Assembly: GCA_031550405.1 (NCBI GenBank)
Contig: JAVBOP010000031.1
Location: 1-14,835, forward strand
Direction: 5' to 3'
From: JAVBOP01 sp031550405
GTDB lineage: Bacteria > Bacteroidota > Ignavibacteria > Kapaibacteriales > UBA2268
Length of the DNA stretch: 14,835 nt
The notes under the pieces were generated by a model, which saw only the letters and a program-made list of their open reading frames with translations, was not told where the DNA came from and searched no databases. Shown in pieces: positions 1 through 9,700 of the stretch. The stretch's first letter is position 1. The number at the start of each line of letters is the position of its first letter. A program made the position numbers and the translations under genes.

Positions 1-3000
1 AACCATACGCGAAGAATCAATAATATAAACCATGGCATCAGGGTCGCTCTTTTCACCAAACGCGATATATTGCTCGCCAACATCAATTTCTTTCTTAATG
101 TATATATCATACTTATTGCTGGATACAATTTTTTTAGTTAGGACTATGTTTATTGGGTCTAATTTATTCTCTTCTTTAACTCGACCATATAATGTGATTT
201 TGCCTTCTTCGAATATCTGCCTGTCGCTGACAGGCTCCTGCGGATTTGATGTAAATCTGACATAACCCGGTCCATCAAATTCTATCAATTGCGGCATAGG
301 CGTAACCTTTAAGGCAGAACCTTGTTTTTCATATACCAATCTATATGTCAAATCGTCAGGAACGCGCGGAATGCCAAGATCCATAGCGCCGTCAACAGAG
401 AAGTTGTCCTGATATGAAGAAATAGTAAATGGACGGAACATTGCAACATTTCGGAACTTAAGCGATTGCGAATTGGGTGCAAAACTTAGTATCTGTTCAC
501 CATTGCTCAATAAGCTCACTGCCTGAAATTCCAATTTCTGAGCAAAGCCCGGCAAGCCCGAGGCTGATGCCGCAGATTTGCCTTCGAGTCCGACAAAGCA
601 TACTTTGTAATGCGGCTTCAAGTCCTTGCCAACTCTCGGGTCAAGACCAAATTGAAAATCTACACCCGATGCAATTATCAGGTCAGCAATGCCGCCCAAT
701 TTTAAAACCGGGGTCTTATCAGGTTTGCCGAGATAGATTAAATCGCTACATAAATTAAAATCTTTTAATGGAATGTTCACTACTCCCGTCTGTATCTCTG
801 CATTCGTAGAGTAGATGCCGCCTACCTGCGGGTTCACCTCGCACTGGTTTGCAACAATAGTCCATTGCTCGAATTTAATTTTGATATCGTTTATTTTCTG
901 TCCGGTTACATTCACACCGTCTGCTGTAATGCCTATTGCAGGCAGGTCAATAGCAACAGTATCCTTGCTATTTGGAAGTAATGGATTAAGCGTCCACGCA
1001 TGAGGCACAAGAACTATTGTGCCGCTCGGTGTGATATAACTGCTATCAACAGGCGAATTTGCATTAAAATTCAGGAACTTGAACTTTAATGCCTTGCCAT
1101 CCTTATCTGTAAGGGTATAGTTGCGAGATTTCCGCATATAGCTAACGTATGCATTGCTTTGCAGCTTATTAATACTTGCTTTGAAGGAGCTTATGATACT
1201 TGAATATGATACAGTTGCATTGCCCATCATCATTGTTGTAGTTTTTTCCGACAGATAGAATTGATCATCTTCAAAGCGGAAATAGCTGCCAGGGAAGTTA
1301 AATGAATTATCAACTATCCTTGCCTTAGAGCGTAAAGTTCCGCTTTCAATGCTTTCAGTGGCTATTTGCAAAAATTGATTTGCAGCGCTGCCTTCAAGGC
1401 GAACGAAGTAATTGTATTTATTAGGGCTTACAATGCCTGACTGCGCTTCTGAATTTGCATCTCCCATTAAACGCACTTTAACTGCCGCAGCATTAAGTTT
1501 GAAGTTATCGACATCCAAATACGGACGACCCTTGGCATCTTTGGCAGCAGCATCAGGCTTGGCTGTAATGTTATTAAACATAACGGTTTGACCTTCTTCT
1601 ACCATTTTGAAATTCGATGCTGTTGCTTCCAAATTAACAGTTCCGCTCATTTCAACGTTGCCGTCAGGCTTTTCCGTCAGTTTGGTTATTCTCACAGGGA
1701 AACCATGCAGATATGCAATATTAGCTTTATTGTATTCGGTCAGCTCAAAATTCTTTTGAGCGCTGGTGCTTGAGAAAGTAACCTTTGCCGACTGTCCAAT
1801 ATAATTAGAATAATCAGGCGTTGCTGTTGTATCTTTCGGAGGATCGCAATAAATATCAATATATGGGAATCCAATCCCCTTTAAGGTATAATTGCCTTGA
1901 GCATCCGAACGTGTTTTCTTTATGCAGCCATTACCATTCTGCACCCAAACCTCTGCCTTGGGCACAGGTGCACCTCCAGCCAGAACCTTGCCTGTCAAGG
2001 TAAAGCCTTTATTCATTTTCACAGTGTACGCATATATTTGCTTTGACTCTGCATTTGTTATTGCATTTGCAACAGGGACATAATCGCTGCCATAAGGCGG
2101 AGTTATCTTATAATCGAAATTCCTGAGCGAGGCATTCTTAAATTCAAACAGAGCTTCGCCTTGGGCATTGGTTGTTTGTTCATAATCCAATAGCTTGACT
2201 ACTGCATCTTTAAGAGGCTGTTTGCTTTTATCATCAATGACTATAAACTTCATTCTATGCTTTCGTTCTTTCACTCTGACAACATTTAATGTGGTTATGC
2301 TGTCCCTGTTGGCAGGAATAAGTATTGTGTCTGCGAAGTATGTTAAATCCTTAGGTATTACAAATAATGTATCTGCAAGATTTGTGGGAGACATCAATTC
2401 AAATCTTTGAGCATTGCCGTATGAACTTCTAAACGTTTCCTGCAAAAGGCTTCTTGTTGTTCTGACATACGATTTCACGGGCTCCCCTGCCTCATTTCGC
2501 ACTTCACCTATTATTTTGCCGTTAGGCATCATCAGTATTTGAGCGAAATGTACCTGCTGCCCTTTTTGGAGGCGTATTTTGTCTGAGCCAGCAGGTATTC
2601 TGCCATCATTAGATGCTGGAACATTAACCGTATCGCCATCTTTATTTTTCTCCTTTGCTAAATACAGCTTATAACCCGGCGCAGCTACCTGCAAATAATA
2701 AGAAAAACCCGCTTCATTTGTTTTCAGATTAGTAAATGTAAAATAGCCATTGCCATTAGCTTCTGACACAGGTCTAACAGTTGGTGTAGCAATACCCATG
2801 AATTGAGAAGAGAACAGCTTAACCTGCCCTGATTCCACACTGCGCATGGTATTGGAGGCATCAAGCACCCTGCCGGATATGATTGGCTGCTTGGGTTTCA
2901 GGTACAAATCTATTTTTACAGTAATAGGCTTATAGTCTTCTTTTATGAACGAATAGTAATTATTCCCAAAAGTGGTAGCAGGCTTATAAAACAGAGAATC

Positions 3001-6000
3001 ATATTTCCAAAGTAGTATTATGTCTCCGGATTGCTCGATTTGGGAAATAGGCGCAGCAGCAGCCACCGAATCAGAATATGCCCGTGGAAATCGAACTATG
3101 CGGGTTTCATAGGAATTTTCTCCTACGGTATCGCTTGTTGATATTGTTATTTTTACGTCATCATAATTTTTATTTTTACTGTGAAGAGGTATGCTGTGGA
3201 ATGTGCAGCCATTTTCTATGCTTTCTACAAATGCAGAGTCAGTCATTCCAGAAAGTGTCGTAGAATCTATACCCCAGTACTTGGCAATCTTAATTTTTGC
3301 ACCTGTTACCACAGAGCGAGGTGCTTTTAATACGCCGCCAGTATCGCTAAGAGGATATATCTGCAAACTGTATGCGTTCAGATATGCCGTAAGAGTGCCG
3401 GCATTGAGCGAATCATTTGGATGTATAAATATGTTATCAGACGGATTAATGAATTTTGCAGCATTAGAGCCTGATACAACCAAGCGAACAGTACGCACAA
3501 GCGTGCCTTTCAGATTAGCAGTAACATGAAATTCCTTACCCTCGCTAAAACTGTTTTGATACGCCCTGCTTCCCAAGCTATCAATATTGGCAAAATCAAA
3601 GGTGAAGTTGCCTTCCATATCTGTCGTCGTGGTTGCCAGCACAGTATTTGCGTCAGGAAATTCATTTCTTATTTTTTCTTCAAAATAACTTCCCTCAAAT
3701 TTTCCAGTAGCGCCTCCAGAAACAGCATCATTTTGTCCGCTAGCTCCCTTATAAACTTCCTGATATAAGTGGTGCGGATCGACTATTGTCTGGTATCCTT
3801 TGCTATCTTCTATGAGGTAAGTAGCAATTAAACTCACTTTGGATTTTCTTACCGGTGCTATCATTGATTGCGGGTCTGTCGGGTCTTTATATACCAGCTT
3901 GCCCCTTAGTTTTGATTTTGGCGGGTCAAGAGATACTATCGTTGCATTTATCGAATGATTGAAATGCGTTTTATTATTCATATATGCTTCAAGAAGAACA
4001 GCATTTTCCGGTTTAAACCTGATATCCTGCAGCCATAAATCGCTAATATAGCGTTTTGGCACACCATCAATTACGGTATCCTGTTCAATATCAATCTTAT
4101 AGACATCCTTGGGACTGCCATTCAGCATATTGCATATAAGCTTATTGAATGTAACAACAGTCTGCTGCTTGCCGTCTACCGTTTCGGTGCTTACCAAGCC
4201 TTCTGCCACATGCTTTATAGCGGTTGCTTTTGTAGCACCGAGCTCTACATCGCCTTCATAGTATGGCACATTGGCGGGACATTCAAGCCTCCATATTTTT
4301 GCTTTAATAGACCGGGGGTTAGTAGTTTGCAGACTGCCTGTCTTTTCTCTCTTGCCATTGTTATATCTGTAATAGCCTTTGCTGACATTGACTTTGAGCG
4401 TATAGTCGTATACCTGTGCAACAATCTCATTAAGGTTCAGGCTGTCCGAATGCAGCTCTATTCTTGTAGAAGGATCTCTAAAATACGGGCTGACTATCTG
4501 CAGTTCATAATATTCAAGCAGCCGCCCTCTATATGCCTTCCCGTTAAATGTTAATTCCTTGACGCCATAGTCTCCCCCATTCGGTTTCGACCAGAAATTA
4601 GCCTCAAAAGTACCATCCTCATTTGTAGTGGCATATACTATTGAGCCTGCAACAGCACAGAATGCCGGCGCCATCTGAACAGGACAATGCTCCAGCTTGA
4701 CCTCGCCTGTCAGGCTGTCCTTTATCATCAGATACTTTGTCAGCTTGATTTGTGTGGATGATATGGGATATGTTTCCGGATAGTCCTGAAACCTGTATAA
4801 CAGCTTGCCTGTCATATAATACATTATACTGTTTGGCTCCTGATAATCCTGCATGCGTATATATCTGAAATCGCAAATATCCGATGAAGCAAGCAGCGTC
4901 GTTTCATCCAGCGGAGTCAGAATATTATAGCCGTATTTCATTCTTCCGCCTTTGCCTGTTAAAGGCGTTCCCTTCCTTTTGGCATAATATGCCTTCACAG
5001 ATAAGTTATATTTCTTATCATTTTCAAAAGGCAGACCCTGATACTCCTTCTGGCAGTATGGATTATTCCATACCTGCTCTTCATATACTATGTTATTTGA
5101 TGTAAAATCATATACTTGCACCAAATACACTATGCCTTCCTCAGTAAAGGCAACCGATGGCGTATTTCCAGTATCCAGCAGGAGATGCTCTGCCATATAC
5201 CTTGTTAAGAGGTCGGTTCTGTCCTCCCAGCGGAGATAGAATGGAGTTGCATTATTGACCGATATAACCTTGCCAAGCTCATCTCCTACAGCCGGATTTT
5301 CTGTAGAATGCTCACTTATGCCGCAATACGGCACAAATATCTTAAGCTTCTCTGCCATTAATACGCTACCTTCACTTGGCTTATTCATTTCAAGATTAAT
5401 AGTATCAATCCCCTTCTTTGCCCATATAAAGGTGCATATCTCGCTTTGCCCGCCATTCTTAAATACCGCAGCCCCCGAAGGATCAACAGCAGTAACAGTA
5501 AAAGCATAGCGATGCCCTTCTATAAGCGTCGGTTGTGCAGCACCATATAAAAACGTTGTAGTTTGCACTGTTTGGTCAAAGAATAGCGGTGAACCGGTTG
5601 TATTTAGCGCATCGTATGGATTTCTATCCACAGGAATTACATCTGCCATTCGTATGCGATACTGCGTATTCAGCGGTGCATTAACAGGCAATGACCAGTT
5701 TAATATCAGCTGCTGAGGCGTTTGTGCTTCCACAGTATCAGAACAAAAAGCAGACAATATCATAGGCGGTTCAAGGTTTGCAACGCTGAACACAGCACTG
5801 CATACTTCATCATCCGAAACCACATTGTCTGTCTTGTAATCATAAGCCTTAAGGCATATCTGGTAGTCATCTTCGGGCAGACCGCCAAAAATAATATCAC
5901 GCTGGCTTATGCCTTCATAAACCAAATGGCTCGTATTAAACACATCGCCCAGCTTGTCAACCGTCAGCAGTATGCTGGCATTAGGCATAATGGTGATAGG

Positions 6001-6285
6001 CTGCGATGGCTTATACCCCGGCTCCGTCGCTATCCTTATCCCGCTCATGCCAACTATGCTGCCCATAAGGTATATGTCGGCAGCAGTATTGCTTGCGGTA
6101 ATATTCGTCAGTGTTGCCACTACCTTGCCGGGTGTGGAGGTATAATCCGACACTTTTGTCGAATATGGCGGCAGCACCGAAATAGATATTTGAATCTGGT
6201 ACGGCTGTGCAAAAGCCCTGAGCGAGCCAAGCAGCAATACTGCCATAATCAAACATCTCTTAATTGAGTTAAAATCAGTTCTCAT
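1..6285 (-). CDS. Giant secreted TANFOR-domain surface protein, C-terminus outside window
   Basis: One stop-free frame of 2095 codons runs from ATG at 6285 to the window edge; I translated it throughout, so the many opposite-strand frames here are shadows. Residues 1-26 are a signal peptide (basic n-region with K9 R10, hydrophobic 11-22, AFA before Q27), so the product is exported. Residues about 28-290 match the TANFOR region of Bacteroidota giants as I remember it, with markers LPEDDYQICLKAYDY (136-150), TPQQLILNWS (189-198) and a fibronectin-III-like end at SEICTFIW. Further on are beta-sandwich segments of the carboxypeptidase-regulatory type: about 794 (LRGKLVYKDP), 1137 (ISGRVLDAS), 1257 (GKIIGEVRNEAGEPV), 1345 (FIVIDDKSKQPLKDAVV) and 1431 (LTGKVLAGGAPVPKAEV), each followed by a GNF/GYF/GNYT-like strand. 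No catalytic motif is seen. A structural or adhesive cell-surface role, probably via T9SS, is inferred; any sorting domain would lie beyond the window. A Shine-Dalgarno AGGAG sits 9 nt before the ATG. Confidence 0.93.
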   Translation of the reverse strand, partial: MRTDFNSIKRCLIMAVLLLGSLRAFAQPYQIQISISVLPPYSTKVSDYTSTPGKVVATLTNITASNTAADIYLMGSIVGMSGIRIATEPGYKPSQPITIMPNASILLTVDKLGDVFNTSHLVYEGISQRDIIFGGLPEDDYQICLKAYDYKTDNVVSDDEVCSAVFSVANLEPPMILSAFCSDTVEAQTPQQLILNWSLPVNAPLNTQYRIRMADVIPVDRNPYDALNTTGSPLFFDQTVQTTTFLYGAAQPTLIEGHRYAFTVTAVDPSGAAVFKNGGQSEICTFIWAKKGIDTINLEMNKPSEGSVLMAEKLKIFVPYCGISEHSTENPAVGDELGKVISVNNATPFYLRWEDRTDLLTRYMAEHLLLDTGNTPSVAFTEEGIVYLVQVYDFTSNNIVYEEQVWNNPYCQKEYQGLPFENDKKYNLSVKAYYAKRKGTPLTGKGGRMKYGYNILTPLDETTLLASSDICDFRYIRMQDYQEPNSIMYYMTGKLLYRFQDYPETYPISSTQIKLTKYLMIKDSLTGEVKLEHCPVQMAPAFCAVAGSIVYATTNEDGTFEANFWSKPNGGDYGVKELTFNGKAYRGRLLEYYELQIVSPYFRDPSTRIELHSDSLNLNEIVAQVYDYTLKVNVSKGYYRYNNGKREKTGSLQTTNPRSIKAKIWRLECPANVPYYEGDVELGATKATAIKHVAEGLVSTETVDGKQQTVVTFNKLICNMLNGSPKDVYKIDIEQDTVIDGVPKRYISDLWLQDIRFKPENAVLLEAYMNNKTHFNHSINATIVSLDPPKSKLRGKLVYKDPTDPQSMIAPVRKSKVSLIATYLIEDSKGYQTIVDPHHLYQEVYKGASGQNDAVSGGATGKFEGSYFEEKIRNEFPDANTVLATTTTDMEGNFTFDFANIDSLGSRAYQNSFSEGKEFHVTANLKGTLVRTVRLVVSGSNAAKFINPSDNIFIHPNDSLNAGTLTAYLNAYSLQIYPLSDTGGVLKAPRSVVTGAKIKIAKYWGIDSTTLSGMTDSAFVESIENGCTFHSIPLHSKNKNYDDVKITISTSDTVGENSYETRIVRFPRAYSDSVAAAAPISQIEQSGDIILLWKYDSLFYKPATTFGNNYYSFIKEDYKPITVKIDLYLKPKQPIISGRVLDASNTMRSVESGQVKLFSSQFMGIATPTVRPVSEANGNGYFTFTNLKTNEAGFSYYLQVAAPGYKLYLAKEKNKDGDTVNVPASNDGRIPAGSDKIRLQKGQQVHFAQILMMPNGKIIGEVRNEAGEPVKSYVRTTRSLLQETFRSSYGNAQRFELMSPTNLADTLFVIPKDLTYFADTILIPANRDSITTLNVVRVKERKHRMKFIVIDDKSKQPLKDAVVKLLDYEQTTNAQGEALFEFKNASLRNFDYKITPPYGSDYVPVANAITNAESKQIYAYTVKMNKGFTLTGKVLAGGAPVPKAEVWVQNGNGCIKKTRSDAQGNYTLKGIGFPYIDIYCDPPKDTTATPDYSNYIGQSAKVTFSSTSAQKNFELTEYNKANIAYLHGFPVRITKLTEKPDGNVEMSGTVNLEATASNFKMVEEGQTVMFNNITAKPDAAAKDAKGRPYLDVDNFKLNAAAVKVRLMGDANSEAQSGIVSPNKYNYFVRLEGSAANQFLQIATESIESGTLRSKARIVDNSFNFPGSYFRFEDDQFYLSEKTTTMMMGNATVSYSSIISSFKASINKLQSNAYVSYMRKSRNYTLTDKDGKALKFKFLNFNANSPVDSSYITPSGTIVLVPHAWTLNPLLPNSKDTVAIDLPAIGITADGVNVTGQKINDIKIKFEQWTIVANQCEVNPQVGGIYSTNAEIQTGVVNIPLKDFNLCSDLIYLGKPDKTPVLKLGGIADLIIASGVDFQFGLDPRVGKDLKPHYKVCFVGLEGKSAASASGLPGFAQKLEFQAVSLLSNGEQILSFAPNSQSLKFRNVAMFRPFTISSYQDNFSVDGAMDLGIPRVPDDLTYRLVYEKQGSALKVTPMPQLIEFDGPGYVRFTSNPQEPVSDRQIFEEGKITLYGRVKEENKLDPINIVLTKKIVSSNKYDIYIKKEIDVGEQYIAFGEKSDPDAMVYIIDSSRMV

Positions 6286-6294
6286 ACCTGTATT

Positions 6295-6299
6295 CTCCT
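6295..6299 (-). promoter_or_regulatory. Shine-Dalgarno site of the giant gene
   Basis: On the minus strand AGGAG is followed by 9 nt and then ATG at 6285. This supports the 6285 start over the internal ATG at codon 14, which would remove the basic n-region of the signal peptide. Strong Shine-Dalgarno sites are not the rule in Bacteroidota, so it is worth noting. Confidence 0.6.
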
Positions 6300-6327
6300 G
6301 TTCTGTAATTAATATTCATCTGCATTA

Positions 6328-6349
6328 TTTATTAAAATTTATTCATAAT
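6328..6349 (+). repeat. Degenerate copy (E) of the 22-bp AT-rich palindromic element
   Basis: This copy matches the TTTAT-N12-ATAAA element found upstream of the other genes at 19 of 22 positions. It is read on the plus strand, in the same orientation as the 6723 copy and opposite to the three copies beside the LRR genes. It lies 43-64 bp before the giant gene start and just beyond the stop of the PUR/HTH gene. In such AT-rich DNA a 19/22 match is suggestive only. Confidence 0.4.
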
Positions 6350-6353
6350 TTTA

Positions 6354-6707
6354 TTATTCGTCATGCATTATGTTATCCCACATATTGTCATGTGATTTAT
6401 TCTTTTCAATATTGATATTATATTTTTCTCTTAATTCGAGTTTTTTTATCCGAGAAGAGATAGCTCCCTCCTTACGTTCAAATATTTGTGCAAGTTCATG
6501 TATATTTTTACCTTGACAAAATAACATTTCCAATTTGTTATCATCTTCTTCAAATATCATAATAGAATTCCGTTCAAAGCCGTCATCAATCTTTTTGCTT
6601 TCTACAATTTGCAAATATAAGCGTTCATTTTCTGCTTTACTGATATCAAAGAAATAAGTACGCCTTCTTTTGGTTATGCAATTAGAATATAGTTCTGTTT
6701 TGCTCAT
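6354..6707 (-). CDS. PUR-alpha-like (DUF3276) domain fused to a helix-turn-helix
   Basis: This 117-residue protein has two recognisable parts. Residues about 13-56 (RRRTYFFDISKAE, LYLQIVESKK, DDGFERNSIMIFEED) carry the strand pattern of the Bacteroidota PUR-alpha-like family, single-stranded DNA/RNA-binding proteins also called DUF3276. The usual amphipathic helix that closes the domain is replaced by residues about 57-93 (KLEMLFCQGKNIHELAQIF, then RKEGAISSRIKKL). These have the form of the small helix-turn-helix (consensus-like RxEGAIxSRLxKL) found appended to other Bacteroidota proteins. There is no signal peptide, so it should be cytoplasmic. The charged tail, 94-117, is probably disordered. 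It sits 59 bp after the large LRR gene and 68 bp before the giant gene. A nucleic-acid-binding role is well supported by family; regulation of this locus is inference. The start has no clear Shine-Dalgarno. Confidence 0.85.
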   Translation of the reverse strand: MSKTELYSNCITKRRRTYFFDISKAENERLYLQIVESKKIDDGFERNSIMIFEEDDNKLEMLFCQGKNIHELAQIFERKEGAISSRIKKLELREKYNINIEKNKSHDNMWDNIMHDE

Positions 6708-6722
6708 AATTTTCCACTTATT

Positions 6723-6744
6723 TTTATTAAAAAATATTCATAAA
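6723..6744 (+). repeat. Inverted copy (D) of the 22-bp palindromic element
   Basis: This is an exact 22-bp match, on the opposite strand, to the copies at 10218-10239, 12045-12066 and 13469-13490. The element is TTTAT/ATAAA at the ends, with 8 of 11 base pairs symmetric. It lies 16-37 bp upstream of the PUR/HTH start and 23 bp from the stop region of the large LRR gene. With the 10218 copy it therefore brackets that gene as an inverted repeat. Confidence 0.75.
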
Positions 6745-6766
6745 TATATAATATATCTGTTCGCAG

Positions 6767-9700
6767 CTATTCCTTCCATCGCCAGCCTTTTTCAATTGCC
6801 ATATTCTTAATTGATATATTACCGGCAACATCTTCATGCTCAGCATCTGGCAAATCTTGCTCTTCCGTACTCCTGACCGGTGCATTGCCAGCAACAACAC
6901 GTCGATGCCGATACCGTACCAGCTCTACAATATTCTTATTTAGTGGACCTTTAGATGTGTTTACTATCTTAACCGCATATTTTACCTGACTTCCAATGAA
7001 ATTGTTAAATACGGCATTGGTCATTTTGCAGGTAAGTATCTTTCCTGCGAATTTTATACTACTGAAAACAAACATGCCATTTTCAGCAGTATACTGGTTT
7101 TCAGGAATTTCAATTATTCCGTCATACCATTTGTATGTTGTTGTATCTTCTATATGACACCCGATGCTCAGGTCTATTTTCTGACCTATAGCGACTTCGC
7201 CTCCATCTATCATTTTTGGTTTTGTGTAGTCACTATTGAAAATTTTTCGGAACAGCGTTAAAAATTTAAACCGATTATTAGAACACCGCAATTTTCTAAA
7301 CTCATTACAATTTGACAAATCCAAATCTGCAAGCTGGTTATTAGAACAAAGCAACGTCCTGAGGTTTCTCAATCCCGATATATGCAAATTGGAAATATTA
7401 TTGCCATTACATTTAAGAGACGTTAAATCTGTACATACATCCAATATTAAATCACCGGAAAGATTTTTTTTCAACCACGTAATACTTATTATTCGCTTTG
7501 GATCTGCCTTATTCCACCCAGTCCCTGCTATCTTATTCACCCAGTCCTCTCTGTAAAGCCATGTATTATCAGCATTTAGTAATTCTATTTCTTCGGCGCT
7601 CAATCCCAATTGTTCGCCATTGGTTTTGCCTTTTTCAGCCGACGGCTGAATCAAGAAATTACGTAATGCCGTTTTATCATCATCATGATAAATCATGGCA
7701 CCTCCTACTATCCTTACTTCACATATCAATGGATTGTCATCATTAAGCGCAGGAAATTTCGCATTGGTCATTTTGCAGATAAGCATCTTGCCTGCAAGGC
7801 TTCGGTCTGTGAATATAAATTTGCCGCTTCGACTGGTATATTGGCTTTTCTGCAGCTCTGCTTCTCCATCATGCCACTTGAATGCTGTAATACTGTCTCC
7901 AACTTCGTATTCGCTGCTTAAATCCACTTCGCTGCCAAGCAGAACTTTATAGATTTGTATATTCTCTTGCGGCATATAATGATAATTATGAATCCCCCGT
8001 GTCAACGGTAATGTAGAAAATTTTAACAGGTTGCCTGAACAATACAGCTCTTTTAAATGCTTGAGCTTATCCACATTCAATCTTGCAAGCCAATTCCCGG
8101 AACAGTGTATTCTCCTTAATAGTTTATTCTCTAATAGACTTAAACTTGTAAGCCGGTTATTATTGCAGTTTAATTGCTTTAATAATGAGTTATTCATTAT
8201 GTCCAAATGTACAATTTTATTATTGGCACAGTGCAATCCCTGCAAATCCGAACAATCCTTCAAATTTAAGCTCTCAAGCTGGTTGCCGCTGCAATGCAAT
8301 GCTTGCAAAGCTGAACAATCCTTCAAGTTTAGGCTCTTAAGCTGATTGCCGTTACAGTACACTACCCGCAGCTCTGTATTATTTTGAAAGTCCAACTCCG
8401 TAAGCCGGTTGTTAAAACAGTACAGTACCAGCAATCCTGTATTATTTCGCAGGTTTAAATCCTCAAGCAGGCTGCTATTGCAGTACAATGTTGTTAATGC
8501 TATGTTTTCCCGTAAATCCAGATTTGTAAGTTTGCTATCGCTGCAATGCAATGTTCTCAGGGCTATATTATTTTTTAAATTCAAATCCACGAAATTATTA
8601 CCGTCACAGTATAACTTCTGCAAGGCTGTATTCTTTGATATATTCAGGTTGAAAAGATGATTGTTGTTGCAATTAAGCCTGTTTAATTCTGAACACTTGC
8701 TTAAATTCAGATTGCCTGAAAGATTCTTGATACTCCAGTCAATATCTGTTATCCGCTTTGGCGTTGCATCATTCCATGTAATTCCAGCAAGCTTGCCTAT
8801 CCACTCTTCATTTATTTTCCAATTAAATTTATTCTTAAAAAATGCTATTTCCCTTGCATCCAAACCCAATTGTTCGCCATTGGTTTTGCCTTTCTCTATG
8901 GAATATTGGATTAAGAAATTACGCAAAGCCGCTTTATCATCGTCATGATAAATACGGGTATCTTCTATTACCTTTACCTTGCATGTCAATGGTTTGTCCG
9001 CAAAATCCGGAAAAGTATCATTGGTCATTTGGCAAACGAGTATCTTGCCTATAAGGCTTTGGTCAGTAAATGTAAATTTGCCGTTTATATCAAGATATTG
9101 CCTCTTTTGCAGCTCTGTCATTCCGTCATACCACCTGTATGTTGTAATATTATCTGCAATGCAGTATTCGCTGCTTAAATCTACTTCATGCTCTGCATTA
9201 ACAACATTGACACCTGCAATACATTGCGGTGTGTAATCATAGTTGTCGCCATATTTGATTTGCGGCAACATCGAAAATGGAAGCTGATTGATGGCACAGG
9301 ATAATTCTTCTAAAACATCGTTATCAGGCAAATCTAACTGCACCAGCTGATTTTTGCTGCAAACTATCTTTTTTAGCGATTTATTGCCTGATACATCCAA
9401 CTCTGCCAGCCGATTGTTTCCGCAATGCAATGTATGTAATTCCGTATTTTTGGACAAGTTTAAATTTGTCAGCCGGTTGTTTCCGCAATGCAATGTATGT
9501 AATTCCGTATTTTTGGATAAGTTTAAGTTTGCTATCCGGTTGTCTCCGCAATGCAATAATTGCAGCTTCACATTATTTTGCAAGTATAATGCCTTAATTT
9601 GATTTCCACTGCAATACAGCGTATGCAGCTCTTGATTGTTTTGCAAATGCAATGCTGCAAGCCGGTTGTCTCCGCAATGCAACGTCTGTAGTTTGATATT

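Noticed and set aside
4245..4876. Short minus-strand frames of 61-85 codons in a different register
   Set aside because: They lie inside the giant gene and encode nothing recognisable.
32..6267. Many plus-strand open frames of 60-181 codons opposite the giant gene
   Set aside because: The minus-strand frame is continuous for 2095 codons with signal peptide and recognisable domains; the plus-strand frames overlap each other and show no family features.
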